Assembly (NCBI GenBank): GCA_025146135.1
Contig: CP102255.1
Span: 1,984,001-2,048,000, forward strand
Origin: Anaerotruncus colihominis
Lineage (GTDB): Bacteria > Bacillota > Clostridia > Oscillospirales > Ruminococcaceae
Length of the DNA: 64,000 nucleotides
Reading direction: 5' to 3'
Shown here: in pieces, positions 47,542-57,424 of the stretch
Layout: the number at the start of each line of letters is the position of its first letter
How positions within the stretch are numbered: position 1 is the stretch's first letter
Notes under the pieces: model-generated
What the model was told of the DNA's origin: nothing
Database searches by the model: none
The model's input: only the letters and a program-made list of their open reading frames with translations
Translations under genes and position numbers: made by a program

Positions 47542-47628
47542 TTGAAAATAAAGGGATTTTAAAAGATTGGAGACATCTTTGAAAATGCGTTTGCGTCTGT
47601 ACCCGATTTTGTAAACTAATACCACTTG

Positions 47629-48978
47629 TCATACTATTTTACCGTCCGACAAACGCGCATCAAGATGCAATTTGACCGGATAAAAGGCAAGAAATGTAAG
47701 CGCCTCCGCAGCGAACAGCGCCAGCCATACGCCTGTAAGTCCCCACAGAGACGAAAAAATCCGCAGCGCGGCATATACCAGCACAATACCGCGCAGTACG
47801 GCGACCAGCGCTGTGATACGCGCATGCTCGGTGGATTGGAAATAGTACATCAATATGGTGTTAAGTCCGGTAAACGGCAGGGACAAAAAGTACAGGACAA
47901 CGGCAGGCGCGCCCATGGCTATGATCTGCGCGTCGCTTGAAATAAACAGTGTAATGATCTGCCCGGGAAAGAGTACAATCAGCCCAAACACCACCAGAGA
48001 AAAACTGAGCGCCGTAAGCATGGCAAAACGATTGACCGTTTTCATGCGGCTATATGTGCCGCTGCCATAACTGATGCTGATGATTGGCTGCGCGGCCTGC
48101 GCCATGCCGTTGAAAATACCCTTGCCGACATAACCAATGTTGGAAATGATTGAAAAAATAGCGACGGCTGTTTCACCGCTGACACGCAGCAGCGTGAGAT
48201 TGAACATCAAAATCACGAAACCGGACGATGTTTCCAGCACGCCGGAACCGGCCCCGTTGCGCACCATACGAGCAAAAAGACGCGGCGAAAAAAAGCGCCG
48301 GGTAAAATGGACCTGATTATAATGCCGCAGAAAATGCATACTCAGCAGCAGGCACGTTACAACCGGCCCAATAATTGTCGCAAGGCCGGCGCCGAACGTT
48401 CCCATGCCGAGCGGCAGCACGAACACATAATCGAGCACAATGTTCAATATGTTTCCTGTAGTGGCGGCAACCATCACAAGGCGCGGGTTCCCGTCGCTGC
48501 GCACAATGACGCACATGGCGCTTGAAAGCATATAGATGAAACTGAACGGACTGATCGGAGCCAAGTATCCGACCACGTGACCGACGATTAAATCAGTCGC
48601 GCCAAACAAATAGGCTATCTCACGCAGAAAAAGCGTACCAAAAACGGACAGCAGCGCCCCCAGAATCAGAACCGTCACAACCGCCATCGTAAATACGCGG
48701 TCGACATTCTCATCCTCGCCGCGGCCCCGGCATACGGAGATCGTTGTCGCAGCGCCCACGCCGACCATGATGGAAAAGGTTGTGTAAACCGTAAATATCG
48801 GCAGCGCAACATTGAGCGCCGCCAAACCATCCTTGCCGACGCCAAGACCGACAAAAAAAACATCGGCCAGACAATAGCAGCAATGCGCTACCTGCCCGAT
48901 GATTGTCGGGACCAGGTATCTGAAATATTCCGAACGGATTTCGGCGCGCTGGGCGCGCGCCGCGTTTTTTCCTGTCAT
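47629..48978 (-). CDS. MATE family efflux transporter
   Basis: The 449-residue MATE protein has about 12 helices, with LADVFFVGLGVGKDGLAALNVALPIFT in the first half and GSGTYSRMKTVNRFAMLTALSF in the second. The ATG at 48978 has GGGGAGAC about 7 bases upstream; a longer frame upstream is unlikely. It lies 52 bases after a second MATE gene on the same strand and may share its transcript. Confidence 0.92.
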   Translation of the reverse strand: MTGKNAARAQRAEIRSEYFRYLVPTIIGQVAHCCYCLADVFFVGLGVGKDGLAALNVALPIFTVYTTFSIMVGVGAATTISVCRGRGEDENVDRVFTMAVVTVLILGALLSVFGTLFLREIAYLFGATDLIVGHVVGYLAPISPFSFIYMLSSAMCVIVRSDGNPRLVMVAATTGNILNIVLDYVFVLPLGMGTFGAGLATIIGPVVTCLLLSMHFLRHYNQVHFTRRFFSPRLFARMVRNGAGSGVLETSSGFVILMFNLTLLRVSGETAVAIFSIISNIGYVGKGIFNGMAQAAQPIISISYGSGTYSRMKTVNRFAMLTALSFSLVVFGLIVLFPGQIITLFISSDAQIIAMGAPAVVLYFLSLPFTGLNTILMYYFQSTEHARITALVAVLRGIVLVYAALRIFSSLWGLTGVWLALFAAEALTFLAFYPVKLHLDARLSDGKIV

Positions 48979-49030
48979 GAACTCTGTCTCCCCTGTCAGT
49001 TTCAAGGCCGTCTGCAAAATCAGGCCACCT

Positions 49031-50383
49031 TTATACCGGCGCATCCTTTACAATCGATTTATTTTTCCAACCACCGGAAAAAAAACGCGCTCCGGAGATC
49101 ACAAGTCCAACGGTCCAGCCCATCGGGATTGACCACCAGATCGCGGCTTCACCCATCACAGCCGCCAGAAGATAGGCCGCCGTCACGCGTGTGAAAAAAT
49201 TCATCAGCGTGCTTGCCATAAAGACGCGCATATCGCCCGCGCCGCGCAAGACTCCGTTAAAGTCGCTCATAATCCCCATCACTACATAAAACACAGACAC
49301 GACCGTCAGATATCCAACCCCTGCCCGGATCACCGCCGCATTCGAAGCCGTGTCGACAAACAGGCCGACAAACTGCGCGCCAAACAGCCACAGCACAAGC
49401 GTCGTCAGCCCGCCGATTGCCACAGTCAGCAAAATGGCGGTGCGAAGCCCCCGCTGGGCGCGTTCCGGTTTTCCTGCGCCGATGTTCTGCGCCGTAAACG
49501 ATGAGACGGCATTTCCGACATTGAGCATCGGCATAATGGCGATGCTATCAATTTTGGTCGCGGCCGTATAGCCGGCGATGACAGCCGGCCCATAGCGGTT
49601 GACAAGCGCCTGTACGAACAAAAAGCCCATCGATACAATCGATTGCTGGACAACCGACGGCACGGCGATCCGGCAGATATGCCGCAAACGCGCCGCCTCA
49701 AATAAACGCGGGCGCCCTTTGCACTTAATTGCATACAGACGGCGCATTAAAATGGTCAGCGCCAAAACTGAAGCCGCCGCCTGAGCGATCAGCGTCGCCC
49801 AGGCGACGCCTGTCACGCCCATCGCGCAGCGGATCACAAATGCTAAATCGAGTCCAATGTTGAGCGCCGAAGAAAACGCAAGCAAATAAAGCGGCGTGCG
49901 GCTGTCTCCAAGGGCATTGAACGCCGCTGTCGCGGTGTTGTACAAAAACATGAATAAAACGCTTAACACATAAATCCGCAGATAATCGCACGCGTCGGCA
50001 TAGATATCCGCGGGCGTATCCATCAGACGCAGCACAGGCCCGCAAAGCGGCAGGCCAACCGCCATGAGCAGCACGCTTGCCGCCGCCATCGACGTCAAAG
50101 CTGTGAATACAGAGGATTTCATTTCCAGGCAGCGTCCCGCGCCATAAAACTGCGAAATCACAACCGAACAGCCGATAGACGCGCCCGTTGCAAATGCGAT
50201 GAACAGGAAGGTAAACGGATATGCAGCTCCGACCGCGGCAAGCGCGTCGGGACCGACAAAGTTGCCGACCACAACAGAGTCGACGATATTATACATCTGC
50301 TGAAAGATATTTCCAAAGATCATCGGCAGCGCAAATCCTATGATGATTTTTGACGGGCTTCCGACCGTCATATCCCTGACCAT
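49031..50383 (-). CDS. MATE family efflux transporter
   Basis: The 450-residue protein has the MATE opening MTVGSPSKIIIGFALPMIFGN and NIFQQMYNIVDSVVVGNFVG. It has about 12 helices. It is not closely similar to the neighbouring MATE copy (47629-48978). GGGAGGAATATGG precedes the ATG. It follows the ABC exporter gene by 15 bases, so transporter genes may be co-transcribed. Confidence 0.93.
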   Translation of the reverse strand: MVRDMTVGSPSKIIIGFALPMIFGNIFQQMYNIVDSVVVGNFVGPDALAAVGAAYPFTFLFIAFATGASIGCSVVISQFYGAGRCLEMKSSVFTALTSMAAASVLLMAVGLPLCGPVLRLMDTPADIYADACDYLRIYVLSVLFMFLYNTATAAFNALGDSRTPLYLLAFSSALNIGLDLAFVIRCAMGVTGVAWATLIAQAAASVLALTILMRRLYAIKCKGRPRLFEAARLRHICRIAVPSVVQQSIVSMGFLFVQALVNRYGPAVIAGYTAATKIDSIAIMPMLNVGNAVSSFTAQNIGAGKPERAQRGLRTAILLTVAIGGLTTLVLWLFGAQFVGLFVDTASNAAVIRAGVGYLTVVSVFYVVMGIMSDFNGVLRGAGDMRVFMASTLMNFFTRVTAAYLLAAVMGEAAIWWSIPMGWTVGLVISGARFFSGGWKNKSIVKDAPV

Positions 50384-50398
50384 CCATATTCCTCCCGT

Positions 50399-52153
50399 CT
50401 ACATCTCTGTGTACATGCTGTACAGACGATGATACAGGCCGCCCTTTTCCATCAATTCGGCATGTGTCCCCTGCTCCGCGATGCCGTCCTCGGTCAGGAC
50501 AAGGATCAGCTGCGCGCCGCGGATCGTCGTCAGGCGGTGCGCAATTGTAAAGGTCGTCCGTCCGCGGGCAAGCTGCTCAAGCGACTGCTGTACAATGCGT
50601 TCGCTCTCATTGTCAAGCGCGGAGGTCGCTTCATCGAGAATCAGGATCGGAGGGTTTTTCAAAAATACGCGCGCAATGCTGATGCGCTGCTTCTGTCCGC
50701 CGGACAGGCGCGCCCCGCGCTCCCCGACATAGGTGTCGTACCCGTCCGGAAACTCCATAATGAAATCATGCGCGCCGGCCAAACGCGCCGCCTCGGCAAC
50801 CTCCTCGCGCGTTGCGCCGGGACGGCCATATGCAATGTTCTCATAAACACTGCCCGCAAACAGGTAGACGTCCTGCTGCACAACGCCTACATTGCGCCGC
50901 AGCGAATCGAGCGTCAGGTTGCGGATATCCTTCCCATCGATCAGAATACGGCCCGCCGTAACGTCATAAAACCGTGGGATCAGATTGCAAAGCGTCGATT
51001 TACCGCCGCCGGACGGACCGACCAGCGCCACGCTATCGCCAGGATGTACATGCAGATTGATATCGGAAAGCACGCAATGCTCGTCGTCCGAATAATGAAA
51101 ACTAACATGCTCAAAAGCGATATCGCCATGGACATCTCCAAGCGGCAGCGCCGCCGGTGCGTTTTTGATATCGACCGGCGCGTCAATGACCTCGATAAAG
51201 CGTTCAATCCCGGTCATGCCGCGCTGGAATTGCTCAGTAAACTCGACAATGCGCCGGATAGATGTAAGCAACGCCGTCACATACAGAAGATACGCCATCA
51301 AATCGCCGGCTGTAATCCTGCCGGCGATCATGAACAACGCGCCCGCAACAAGCACCGCCACGTACATCAGGCCGTCAAAAATACGCGTCATGCTGTTAAA
51401 GCCGGCCATATAAAAATACTGCTCCTTTTTGATATCAAGGAACCGCCCGTTGCCCTGGCTGAATTTTTCCTCCTCAATGGATTCGTTTGCGAAGGATTTG
51501 ACGACGCGCACGCCAAGCAGGCTGTCCTCGACCTGCGCGTTCAGCTCGCCGATCTGGTTACGCGATTTTTTAAACGCGCGGCGCATACGCGTATTGAAAT
51601 ACATTGTACACAGGAGCATAACCGGCAGCAGAGAAAAGATGATCAGCGTGAGGAGAAGGTTTGTGTTCGCCAAAATTACAAATGACACAACGATTTTCAG
51701 CGCCGCGATAAAATATTCTTCCGGACAGTGGTGCGCGAACTCCGTCACATCGAACAGGTCGCTTGTAATACGCGCCATCAGCTGGCCAATCTTTGTATGG
51801 TCATAATAGGAAAACGGCAGCTTCTGCAAATGCTCAAACAAATCGCGGCGCATATCTGTTTCGATATAAGCGCCCATCACATGCCCGATATTCTGCATGT
51901 AGTAGTTGGCCGCCGCGTCGATGATACGCAGCACCAGATAAAGCCCCCCGATTTTCAGCACAAGCGCGACAGTCAGGCTTGCCATATCGTTCATGCCGCG
52001 TTCCGTGATAAAGCGCACCATCAGCGGCAGCACCAGCTCGCAGACCGTCGTCAGAGACGCGCAGAACAAATCAAGCGCCAACACCCCTCTGTACTTTTTA
52101 AAATATGGAGCAAAACGCCGCAAAAGCGTACTTGTTTTAATTTGCCGGTTCAA
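50399..52153 (-). CDS. ABC exporter, fused membrane and ATPase domains (MsbA/LmrA-like)
   Basis: The 584-residue half-transporter has an N-terminal six-helix domain (about 20-320) and a C-terminal ABC ATPase. The latter has Walker A GPSGGGKST, signature LSGGQKQRIS and Walker B ILILDEATSALD. It would dimerise to export lipids or drugs. The TTG at 52153 is preferred, with GGAGGAAGAAGA directly upstream; an ATG 6 codons upstream lies within that ribosome site. A TATAAT at 52199-52194 lies upstream. Confidence 0.93.
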   Translation of the reverse strand: MNRQIKTSTLLRRFAPYFKKYRGVLALDLFCASLTTVCELVLPLMVRFITERGMNDMASLTVALVLKIGGLYLVLRIIDAAANYYMQNIGHVMGAYIETDMRRDLFEHLQKLPFSYYDHTKIGQLMARITSDLFDVTEFAHHCPEEYFIAALKIVVSFVILANTNLLLTLIIFSLLPVMLLCTMYFNTRMRRAFKKSRNQIGELNAQVEDSLLGVRVVKSFANESIEEEKFSQGNGRFLDIKKEQYFYMAGFNSMTRIFDGLMYVAVLVAGALFMIAGRITAGDLMAYLLYVTALLTSIRRIVEFTEQFQRGMTGIERFIEVIDAPVDIKNAPAALPLGDVHGDIAFEHVSFHYSDDEHCVLSDINLHVHPGDSVALVGPSGGGKSTLCNLIPRFYDVTAGRILIDGKDIRNLTLDSLRRNVGVVQQDVYLFAGSVYENIAYGRPGATREEVAEAARLAGAHDFIMEFPDGYDTYVGERGARLSGGQKQRISIARVFLKNPPILILDEATSALDNESERIVQQSLEQLARGRTTFTIAHRLTTIRGAQLILVLTEDGIAEQGTHAELMEKGGLYHRLYSMYTEM

Positions 52154-52239
52154 TCTTCTTCCTCCCTCCATGAACTCAAAGCCGTAATTATATATTATAG
52201 CACAGATAACCTTCGAAAGCTACGTATATTTTCCACATA

Positions 52240-52273
52240 AAGAAGCGCCGGACAGTGCTGTCCGGCGCTTCTT
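52240..52273. terminator. Bidirectional intrinsic terminator after the TSCPD gene
   Basis: A 16-bp perfect stem (AAGAAGCGCCGGACAG/CTGTCCGGCGCTTCTT, 2-base loop), with T-tracts on both strands. Confidence 0.9.
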
Positions 52274-52284
52274 TATTTTATTGT

Positions 52285-52542
52285 TTACGCATTCAGTTCG
52301 TTGTACTTTTCACGCACGGCATGCGCAAGCTGCATCGAGCAGGAGGTCGTGTTGCTGCCGCAGGTGATATTGCTGAAATACTGTTCGATCTGCGAAACAG
52401 TCATTCCATTCACGACAGCACTAAGCGCCTTGAGATTGCCGTCGCAGCCATCTGTAAATTTGATGTTGGTCACAATGTCGCCGTCGAGATCAAATTCAAG
52501 CTTCGACGGGCAGACGCCCTCTGGTGTGTATTCACAATGCAT
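52285..52542 (-). CDS. TSCPD-domain protein (TIGR03905-like)
   Basis: The 85-residue protein carries a variant of the TSCPD motif (TSCSMQLA) with conserved Cys at residues 3 and 11 and in ITCGSN. It matches the small TIGR03905 proteins common in Clostridia; their function is not established. AGAGGAATCC precedes the ATG. It lies 48 bases downstream of the cystine-type symporter gene and is probably the last gene of the cysteine unit. Confidence 0.85.
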   Translation of the reverse strand: MHCEYTPEGVCPSKLEFDLDGDIVTNIKFTDGCDGNLKALSAVVNGMTVSQIEQYFSNITCGSNTTSCSMQLAHAVREKYNELNA

Positions 52543-52589
52543 ACGGATTCCTCTTTCCTGTTTAGATTGATTGTCAGGCTGCCTTTTGT

Positions 52590-53999
52590 TCAGCCCTTGG
52601 ACTTTGATTTCTCCTGCTTGAGGCTCATGTCTTGATAAGCCTTCGCGTCAAAGGTGCCGACACGTTTGTCAACGATCAGAGCATTGACAATCGATCCGGT
52701 AACATTCAGCCAGGTACGGCCCATGTCGATCAGTGGATCAATCGCAAGGATCGGGCTGACCATCGCGAACGAGGAGGCCATTCCGACGCCGGACAGGCCG
52801 ACCGAGGCGGCCATGGTCGCGGTGCCCGGGATACCGGCGATGCCGAGAGAACCAATTGTAACAACAATAATCGTCATAACAATCAGCGTCACATCAATTG
52901 GCGTGCCGGTGACGTTGGCAACATAGATAATAAGCAGCGACGGGAACACGCCGGCACAGCCCTGCATACCGGCGGTCGTGCCGAAACCGGCCACAAAGCT
53001 GGCAGTACCCTCATCGACGCCGAGACGCTTGTTAAGCGTTTCGATTGTCATGGGCAGGCAGCCGACGCTGGAGCGGGATGTAAAGGCCAGCAGCATGCAC
53101 TCAACCGATTTTTTCAGATAGAATACCGGATTGATGCCATGAACCGCCAGCGCGGCCAGCTGAATCACAAATTGAATTGCAACCGCCAGATACAGCACGA
53201 TGATAAATTTTCCAACCTCGATAATGCTCGCGACGCCTCTCTGCGCAATGGTGTTGGCCAGGAGCGCCATCACAGCAAACGGCATATAATCAAGGATTAA
53301 ATTCGCCATGTTGATCATCGTCTTGTGAAAGCCGTTGATCACATTGAACATCGGCTCGCCGAACTGCGGAAATTCCTTGCCGACCCACCAGGCCGCATAA
53401 CCGAAGACAGCGGAGAAAATCACCAGTCCGATGATATTGCTGTTTACCATGCCGGTGACAATATTCGCCGGAATCAGACCGCGCAGCGTGGAAACGATGG
53501 ATGAAACCTCTTTAATTTCAGCGGTGCCCTCCGCAACGCCGCCGGCGCCAATATTAAAAACCATCCCGAGCACCACGCCGACGACCGCGGCGATGGCAAC
53601 CATAGTCATTGTGGTGATGATGGTCACTTTTACAAGCCGGCCCATATTGCGGCCTTCCTGCATGTTAATGATAACCTGTGTGATCGACACCATAACAAGC
53701 GGCACGACCAGCATCTTGATCAGGTCGATAAAGCCGTTGCCAAACAGCGAATACCAGGTCGTTGTCTCGCTGACAAACGTAACCTCCATCGGATTGTCCG
53801 GAAATCCGGCGACCACCTGGATGACAAGGCCAAGCACCAGACCGATGCCGGTTCCGATCATAACAACCGCGGCAAAATCCATATGCTTTTTCCGGTACAG
53901 CACATGAATCAGGTAGAACAGCGCCGCCAGCACAATCAAAAATAAGATTGTTTTCACATCGCTGATCATCAGGAAATTCTGCAAGAACGCATTACCCAT
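52590..53999 (-). CDS. Dicarboxylate/amino-acid:cation symporter, L-cystine (TcyP-like) type
   Basis: The 469-residue DAACS protein has eight helices and re-entrant loops. The SRSSVGCLPMTIETL segment (the substrate-binding hairpin), NVTGTPIDVTL and GTTAGMQGC are visible. The N-terminal extension and sequence flavour are of the cystine-type TcyP. Its position after the cysteine desulfidase supports cystine/cysteine uptake, by inference. GGAGGACTTG precedes the ATG. Confidence 0.88.
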   Translation of the reverse strand: MGNAFLQNFLMISDVKTILFLIVLAALFYLIHVLYRKKHMDFAAVVMIGTGIGLVLGLVIQVVAGFPDNPMEVTFVSETTTWYSLFGNGFIDLIKMLVVPLVMVSITQVIINMQEGRNMGRLVKVTIITTMTMVAIAAVVGVVLGMVFNIGAGGVAEGTAEIKEVSSIVSTLRGLIPANIVTGMVNSNIIGLVIFSAVFGYAAWWVGKEFPQFGEPMFNVINGFHKTMINMANLILDYMPFAVMALLANTIAQRGVASIIEVGKFIIVLYLAVAIQFVIQLAALAVHGINPVFYLKKSVECMLLAFTSRSSVGCLPMTIETLNKRLGVDEGTASFVAGFGTTAGMQGCAGVFPSLLIIYVANVTGTPIDVTLIVMTIIVVTIGSLGIAGIPGTATMAASVGLSGVGMASSFAMVSPILAIDPLIDMGRTWLNVTGSIVNALIVDKRVGTFDAKAYQDMSLKQEKSKSKG

Positions 54000-54115
54000 A
54001 TCAAGTCCTCCTCTTTTTCAGCTTCATAGCTGGACTCTGACCGGCTTCTGCGGCACACATCGCAATACGCCGGCCCTTCCCTCAAAAGCCACCACATCAA
54101 AGCTGTCCGGTGCAT

Positions 54116-55393
54116 TTATTTTTCAATCATAATATTCAGGATTTCAATATCTGTGGCCTTCATTCCTTCACGGCCAACCCTGCCAAGGCTTTCGATCGTG
54201 CCTTCGACATCATCCTTGACAAGCCCTTCGCCAGCGCGGAATGTCTTGGAGTTTTCTGTCATGCAATGTGCCATCACCGCCGCGTCCACCGCCGACGCAA
54301 TCTTTGCCGCGCACGATGACTTGGCGCCATCGCAGACAATTCCCCCGACATTCGCGATTGTATTGGTAATTGTCATCGACACATCGTCCAGATCGCCGCC
54401 ATACAAATATGTGATTGCCGCGCCGCTTCCACAGGCCGCGCTGACCGCGCCGCAGTACGCCGACAGGCTGCCGATATACTTTTTCTGATGGATCGAAATC
54501 AGATTGCTGACTACCAGCGCCCTGTAAAGCTTTTCACGCGAAACGCCAAGCTCCTTGGCATATTCAATCACCGGCAGCGAAACCGTCATGCCCTGATTGC
54601 CGCTTCCGGAATTGATGACGACCGGGAGCGAACAGCCGCCCATGCGCGCGTCGCTCCCCGCCGCAGCAGCGGCGCGCGCGCGGATTTTGACGTCGCTTCC
54701 ATAATACTTGAGCAGCGTTTTGCCAACCTCCGCGCCATAATCGCCGGAAAGCCCTTCCTTTGAAATCGCGCTGTTCATCTCGATCTGGCGGTCGAGCACC
54801 TCGCGGACATCGTCAATTTTGACGCAATCTGCAAATTCGAGGATATCCTTGACGTTAAGCAGCGATTTATCAAGCTTAACAGCCTGATGCGGCGCAAGCT
54901 CCACATGCTTTCCGACATCCCATTCCTCGCCGTCCTTCACAATGCGCGTAATGTTCGTATGGCGGTTTGCAATCTCCACCTCGGCGCTGTGTTCACCTTT
55001 AAAAACCTTTGCTACGATAAACAGGTTCTCCACATTTTCGATCAGATGACACGAGCAGAAATCCTCCTGCAAAAGCTCTTTTGTACGGTCGATATCCGCC
55101 TGTGTGACCGATTCGAGCACTTCCAGCTCCTTATTAGGATTTCCGCCGACCAGTCCAAGGATACCCGCGACATCAATGCCGTGCAGGCCGCCTGAATTGG
55201 GCACGACAACACCCTTGACATTTTTGATGATGTTTCCGCTGCACCACAGCTCCAGCCGCTCGGGCATTTCACCAAGCACGTCACGCGCCTTGGCGGACGC
55301 GTACGCAATCGCGATCGGTTCCGTACAGCCGAGCGCCGGCACCAGCTCGCTTTTCAGAATCGATACATATGTATCATATACTTTTTGGTCCAT
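54116..55393 (-). CDS. cyuA: L-cysteine desulfidase (CyuA/CdsB, UPF0597 family)
   Basis: The 425-residue protein has the UPF0597/serine-dehydratase-alpha pattern. GCTEPIAIAYA (first Fe-S Cys) is followed by AACGSGAAITYLYGG and GGIVCDGAKSSC (further Cys likely to hold an Fe-S cluster), and by VVINSGSGNQG. Family members degrade cysteine to pyruvate, sulfide and ammonia. GGAAGGAGTGAAGC precedes the ATG. A -24/-12 promoter lies 52-67 bases upstream, and the divergent sigma-54 regulator starts beyond it, much like the CdsR/CdsB pair of C. difficile. Confidence 0.9.
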   Translation of the reverse strand: MDQKVYDTYVSILKSELVPALGCTEPIAIAYASAKARDVLGEMPERLELWCSGNIIKNVKGVVVPNSGGLHGIDVAGILGLVGGNPNKELEVLESVTQADIDRTKELLQEDFCSCHLIENVENLFIVAKVFKGEHSAEVEIANRHTNITRIVKDGEEWDVGKHVELAPHQAVKLDKSLLNVKDILEFADCVKIDDVREVLDRQIEMNSAISKEGLSGDYGAEVGKTLLKYYGSDVKIRARAAAAAGSDARMGGCSLPVVINSGSGNQGMTVSLPVIEYAKELGVSREKLYRALVVSNLISIHQKKYIGSLSAYCGAVSAACGSGAAITYLYGGDLDDVSMTITNTIANVGGIVCDGAKSSCAAKIASAVDAAVMAHCMTENSKTFRAGEGLVKDDVEGTIESLGRVGREGMKATDIEILNIMIEK

Positions 55394-55444
55394 AGCTTCA
55401 CTCCTTCCGAAAAATTTTGCTTTTGAGGTACTGCCTTATTATAC

Positions 55445-55460
55445 AGCAAAATCCATGCCA
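55445..55460 (-). promoter_or_regulatory. Sigma-54 (-24/-12) promoter of the cysteine unit
   Basis: On the minus strand TGGCATGGATTTTGCT: GG and GC are exactly 10 bases apart and both elements match the consensus TGGCACG-N4-TTGCT closely. It is 52-67 bases before the cyuA start. Confidence 0.85.
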
Positions 55461-55609
55461 AATATCTTGATTTATACAAAAAACAATAAAGTTTTTCTCT
55501 GCCGCCCTACATTTCCTTATTTTATTAAAACGCGCTTGCCTATTTTCCCAGTTTTTTGCTTCTAGTTGACGAAATCTTCTTTTTGGAGTATCATGAAACC
55601 ATCCAGAAA

Positions 55610-55626
55610 ATTCCGATTTCAAGAAC
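55610..55626. promoter_or_regulatory. Enhancer-like site (UAS) of the sigma-54 regulator
   Basis: ATTCCGATTTCAAGAAC lies 150-165 bases upstream of the -24/-12 promoter and just before the regulator's ribosome site. A 15-of-17 match in opposite orientation occurs at 57417-57433. Confidence 0.55.
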
Positions 55627-55648
55627 TGGCCGGCAGGAGGTCCTGACC

Positions 55649-57424
55649 ATGGCTCCCAGCGCACTGCTAGCAATCCAGAATACTGTAATCGAATTTGCAG
55701 ATGTCATTTCAGAAGTCACGGGCGTCAACGTCGATATTATGGACCGCGACTATATCCGTGTCGCGGGTTCCGGATTTTATGCCCCGCGCACCGGCGAAAG
55801 CATGCGCAGCCGGGCGAGTATTTATGAGCGTGTCCTTGAAGACGCGCGGTCTATCGTCGTCCACAATCCCGGGCGCGATGAAATCTGCCGCGCCTGCGCC
55901 AACAGGCATACCTGTACTGAAACAATCGAGATCGCAGCCCCCATCCGTCTGACGGGCCATGTGGAAGGCGTCATCGGATTGATGGCTTTCACCGCACATC
56001 AGCGCGACATGCTACTTGAAAAACTTGACAGTTATATCCATTTTGTCGAGCAGATTGCCGACCTCATCGCCAAAAAGGCGCAGGAAAATACGCAGATGCA
56101 GATGATTCGAATCTATACCGACACGCTCACGCAAATCCTGGACAGTATTGATCAGTGTGTTCTGATTTTAACAGACGACCTGCATGTGCGCAGCGCCAAT
56201 TGTGCAGCCTGCAAGAATCTGCATCTTCCTGAAAACTGTCTCGGCGCACAAATTCAGCTGCGTGCAACAGGCGACAGCATCCACGGAATCATGGAGTACC
56301 GCATGGAGCTGCTGGGACGCAGCTATTCTATCATGGGCGAGCTGTATCCGATGTATGTCGGTACAGCCGACGCCATACAGGTCCTGTTGTTCCGCGAAAA
56401 AGGGCAGATGCAAAATGATGTTTATGAGCTTACGAGCAGCACATTTGAACAATCCCTCGACAAAATCGTCGGCGTCTCCCCAGCGACCCTGCGCTTGAAG
56501 GAACGGATTATACAGGTTGCCCAGTCGATGTCAACCGTGCTGATCACAGGTGAAAGCGGTACTGGTAAAGAATTGGTCGCCAATGCCATTTGGAAGGCCA
56601 GTGAACGCAAGGACGAAATGTTTGTGGCGCTTAACTGCGCCGCAATCCCGGAAGCGCTCCTCGAAAGCGAGCTGTTTGGTTATGTCAAGGGTGCGTTCAC
56701 CGGCGCAAATCCCGGCGGGCGGATGGGTAAATTCGAGCTGGCTAACCACGGCGTGCTGTTTCTCGATGAAATTGGGGACATGCCGCTGTATTTACAGGCC
56801 AAGCTTCTGCGCGTTCTCCAGGAGCGCACAATTACGCGCATTGGTTCCAACAACCAAATTAAAGTCGATATCCGCGTGATCGCTGCAACCAACAAGGACT
56901 TGCTGCGCGCCATCCGTGAAAATAAATTCCGTGAGGATCTTTACTACCGGCTCAATGTTATCCCGTTAAAAATTCCGCCGCTGCGTGAACGGCCCGAGGA
57001 TATCGACGATCTGACGGCGCTCATGATCCGCCGGTACAGCGACCGCTTCCAAAAGCGTGTGCGCCGTGTAGACGCTGATGTGATGAAGACACTTCGCCGC
57101 TATGCATGGCCGGGAAATGTCCGGGAATTAGAAAATACAATTGAGTTTATGATTAATATGATGGATTCATCGGGTGTGCTGACCTGTGCGACCTTACCGG
57201 ACGCGCTGCGTGAGCGTCCGGCCGGCGCGGTTGGCGCCGGTTCAATCCCCACGCTTGAGCAGGCGGAACGTCAGGCAATTTTGTGCGCGCTGCATGCATA
57301 CGGATTTGACACAAACGGGAAAAAAAACGCCGCGCGTCATCTTGGAATTGCCACCTCTACGCTTTATAAAAAGCTTGAAAAATATGGGATTCGCTCCGAT
57401 TCCGATTTTGAGAATAATTCCTGA
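55649..57424 (+). CDS. Sigma-54-dependent AAA+ transcriptional activator (CdsR-like)
   Basis: The 591-residue protein has an N-terminal sensory region (about 1-165) with a Cys cluster (CRACANRHTC) and a GAF-like core, then a second region (about 165-275). The AAA+ domain (about 290-510) has Walker A GESGTGKE, GAFTGA (sigma-54 contact loop) and LFLDEIGDMP. A C-terminal Fis helix-turn-helix contains KKNAARHLGIATSTLYKKL. AGGAGG lies 8 bases before the ATG at 55649; an in-frame start at 55556 is unlikely. It would activate the divergent cyuA promoter when cysteine is plentiful. Confidence 0.92.
   Translation: MAPSALLAIQNTVIEFADVISEVTGVNVDIMDRDYIRVAGSGFYAPRTGESMRSRASIYERVLEDARSIVVHNPGRDEICRACANRHTCTETIEIAAPIRLTGHVEGVIGLMAFTAHQRDMLLEKLDSYIHFVEQIADLIAKKAQENTQMQMIRIYTDTLTQILDSIDQCVLILTDDLHVRSANCAACKNLHLPENCLGAQIQLRATGDSIHGIMEYRMELLGRSYSIMGELYPMYVGTADAIQVLLFREKGQMQNDVYELTSSTFEQSLDKIVGVSPATLRLKERIIQVAQSMSTVLITGESGTGKELVANAIWKASERKDEMFVALNCAAIPEALLESELFGYVKGAFTGANPGGRMGKFELANHGVLFLDEIGDMPLYLQAKLLRVLQERTITRIGSNNQIKVDIRVIAATNKDLLRAIRENKFREDLYYRLNVIPLKIPPLRERPEDIDDLTALMIRRYSDRFQKRVRRVDADVMKTLRRYAWPGNVRELENTIEFMINMMDSSGVLTCATLPDALRERPAGAVGAGSIPTLEQAERQAILCALHAYGFDTNGKKNAARHLGIATSTLYKKLEKYGIRSDSDFENNS
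57399..57415. promoter_or_regulatory. Second enhancer-like site within the end of the regulator gene
   Basis: ATTCCGATTTTGAGAAT shares 14 of 17 positions with the site at 55610-55626 and lies next to a third copy at 57417-57433. It is in coding sequence, so chance similarity is possible. Confidence 0.35.

Noticed and set aside
47314..47625. N-terminal extension of purE to a start near 47625
   Set aside because: It crosses the promoter and leader hairpin; the PurE family starts at the ATG at 47313.
50429..51685. Long plus-strand open frame opposite the ABC exporter
   Set aside because: Shadow of the exporter; composition is that of a reversed GC-rich gene.
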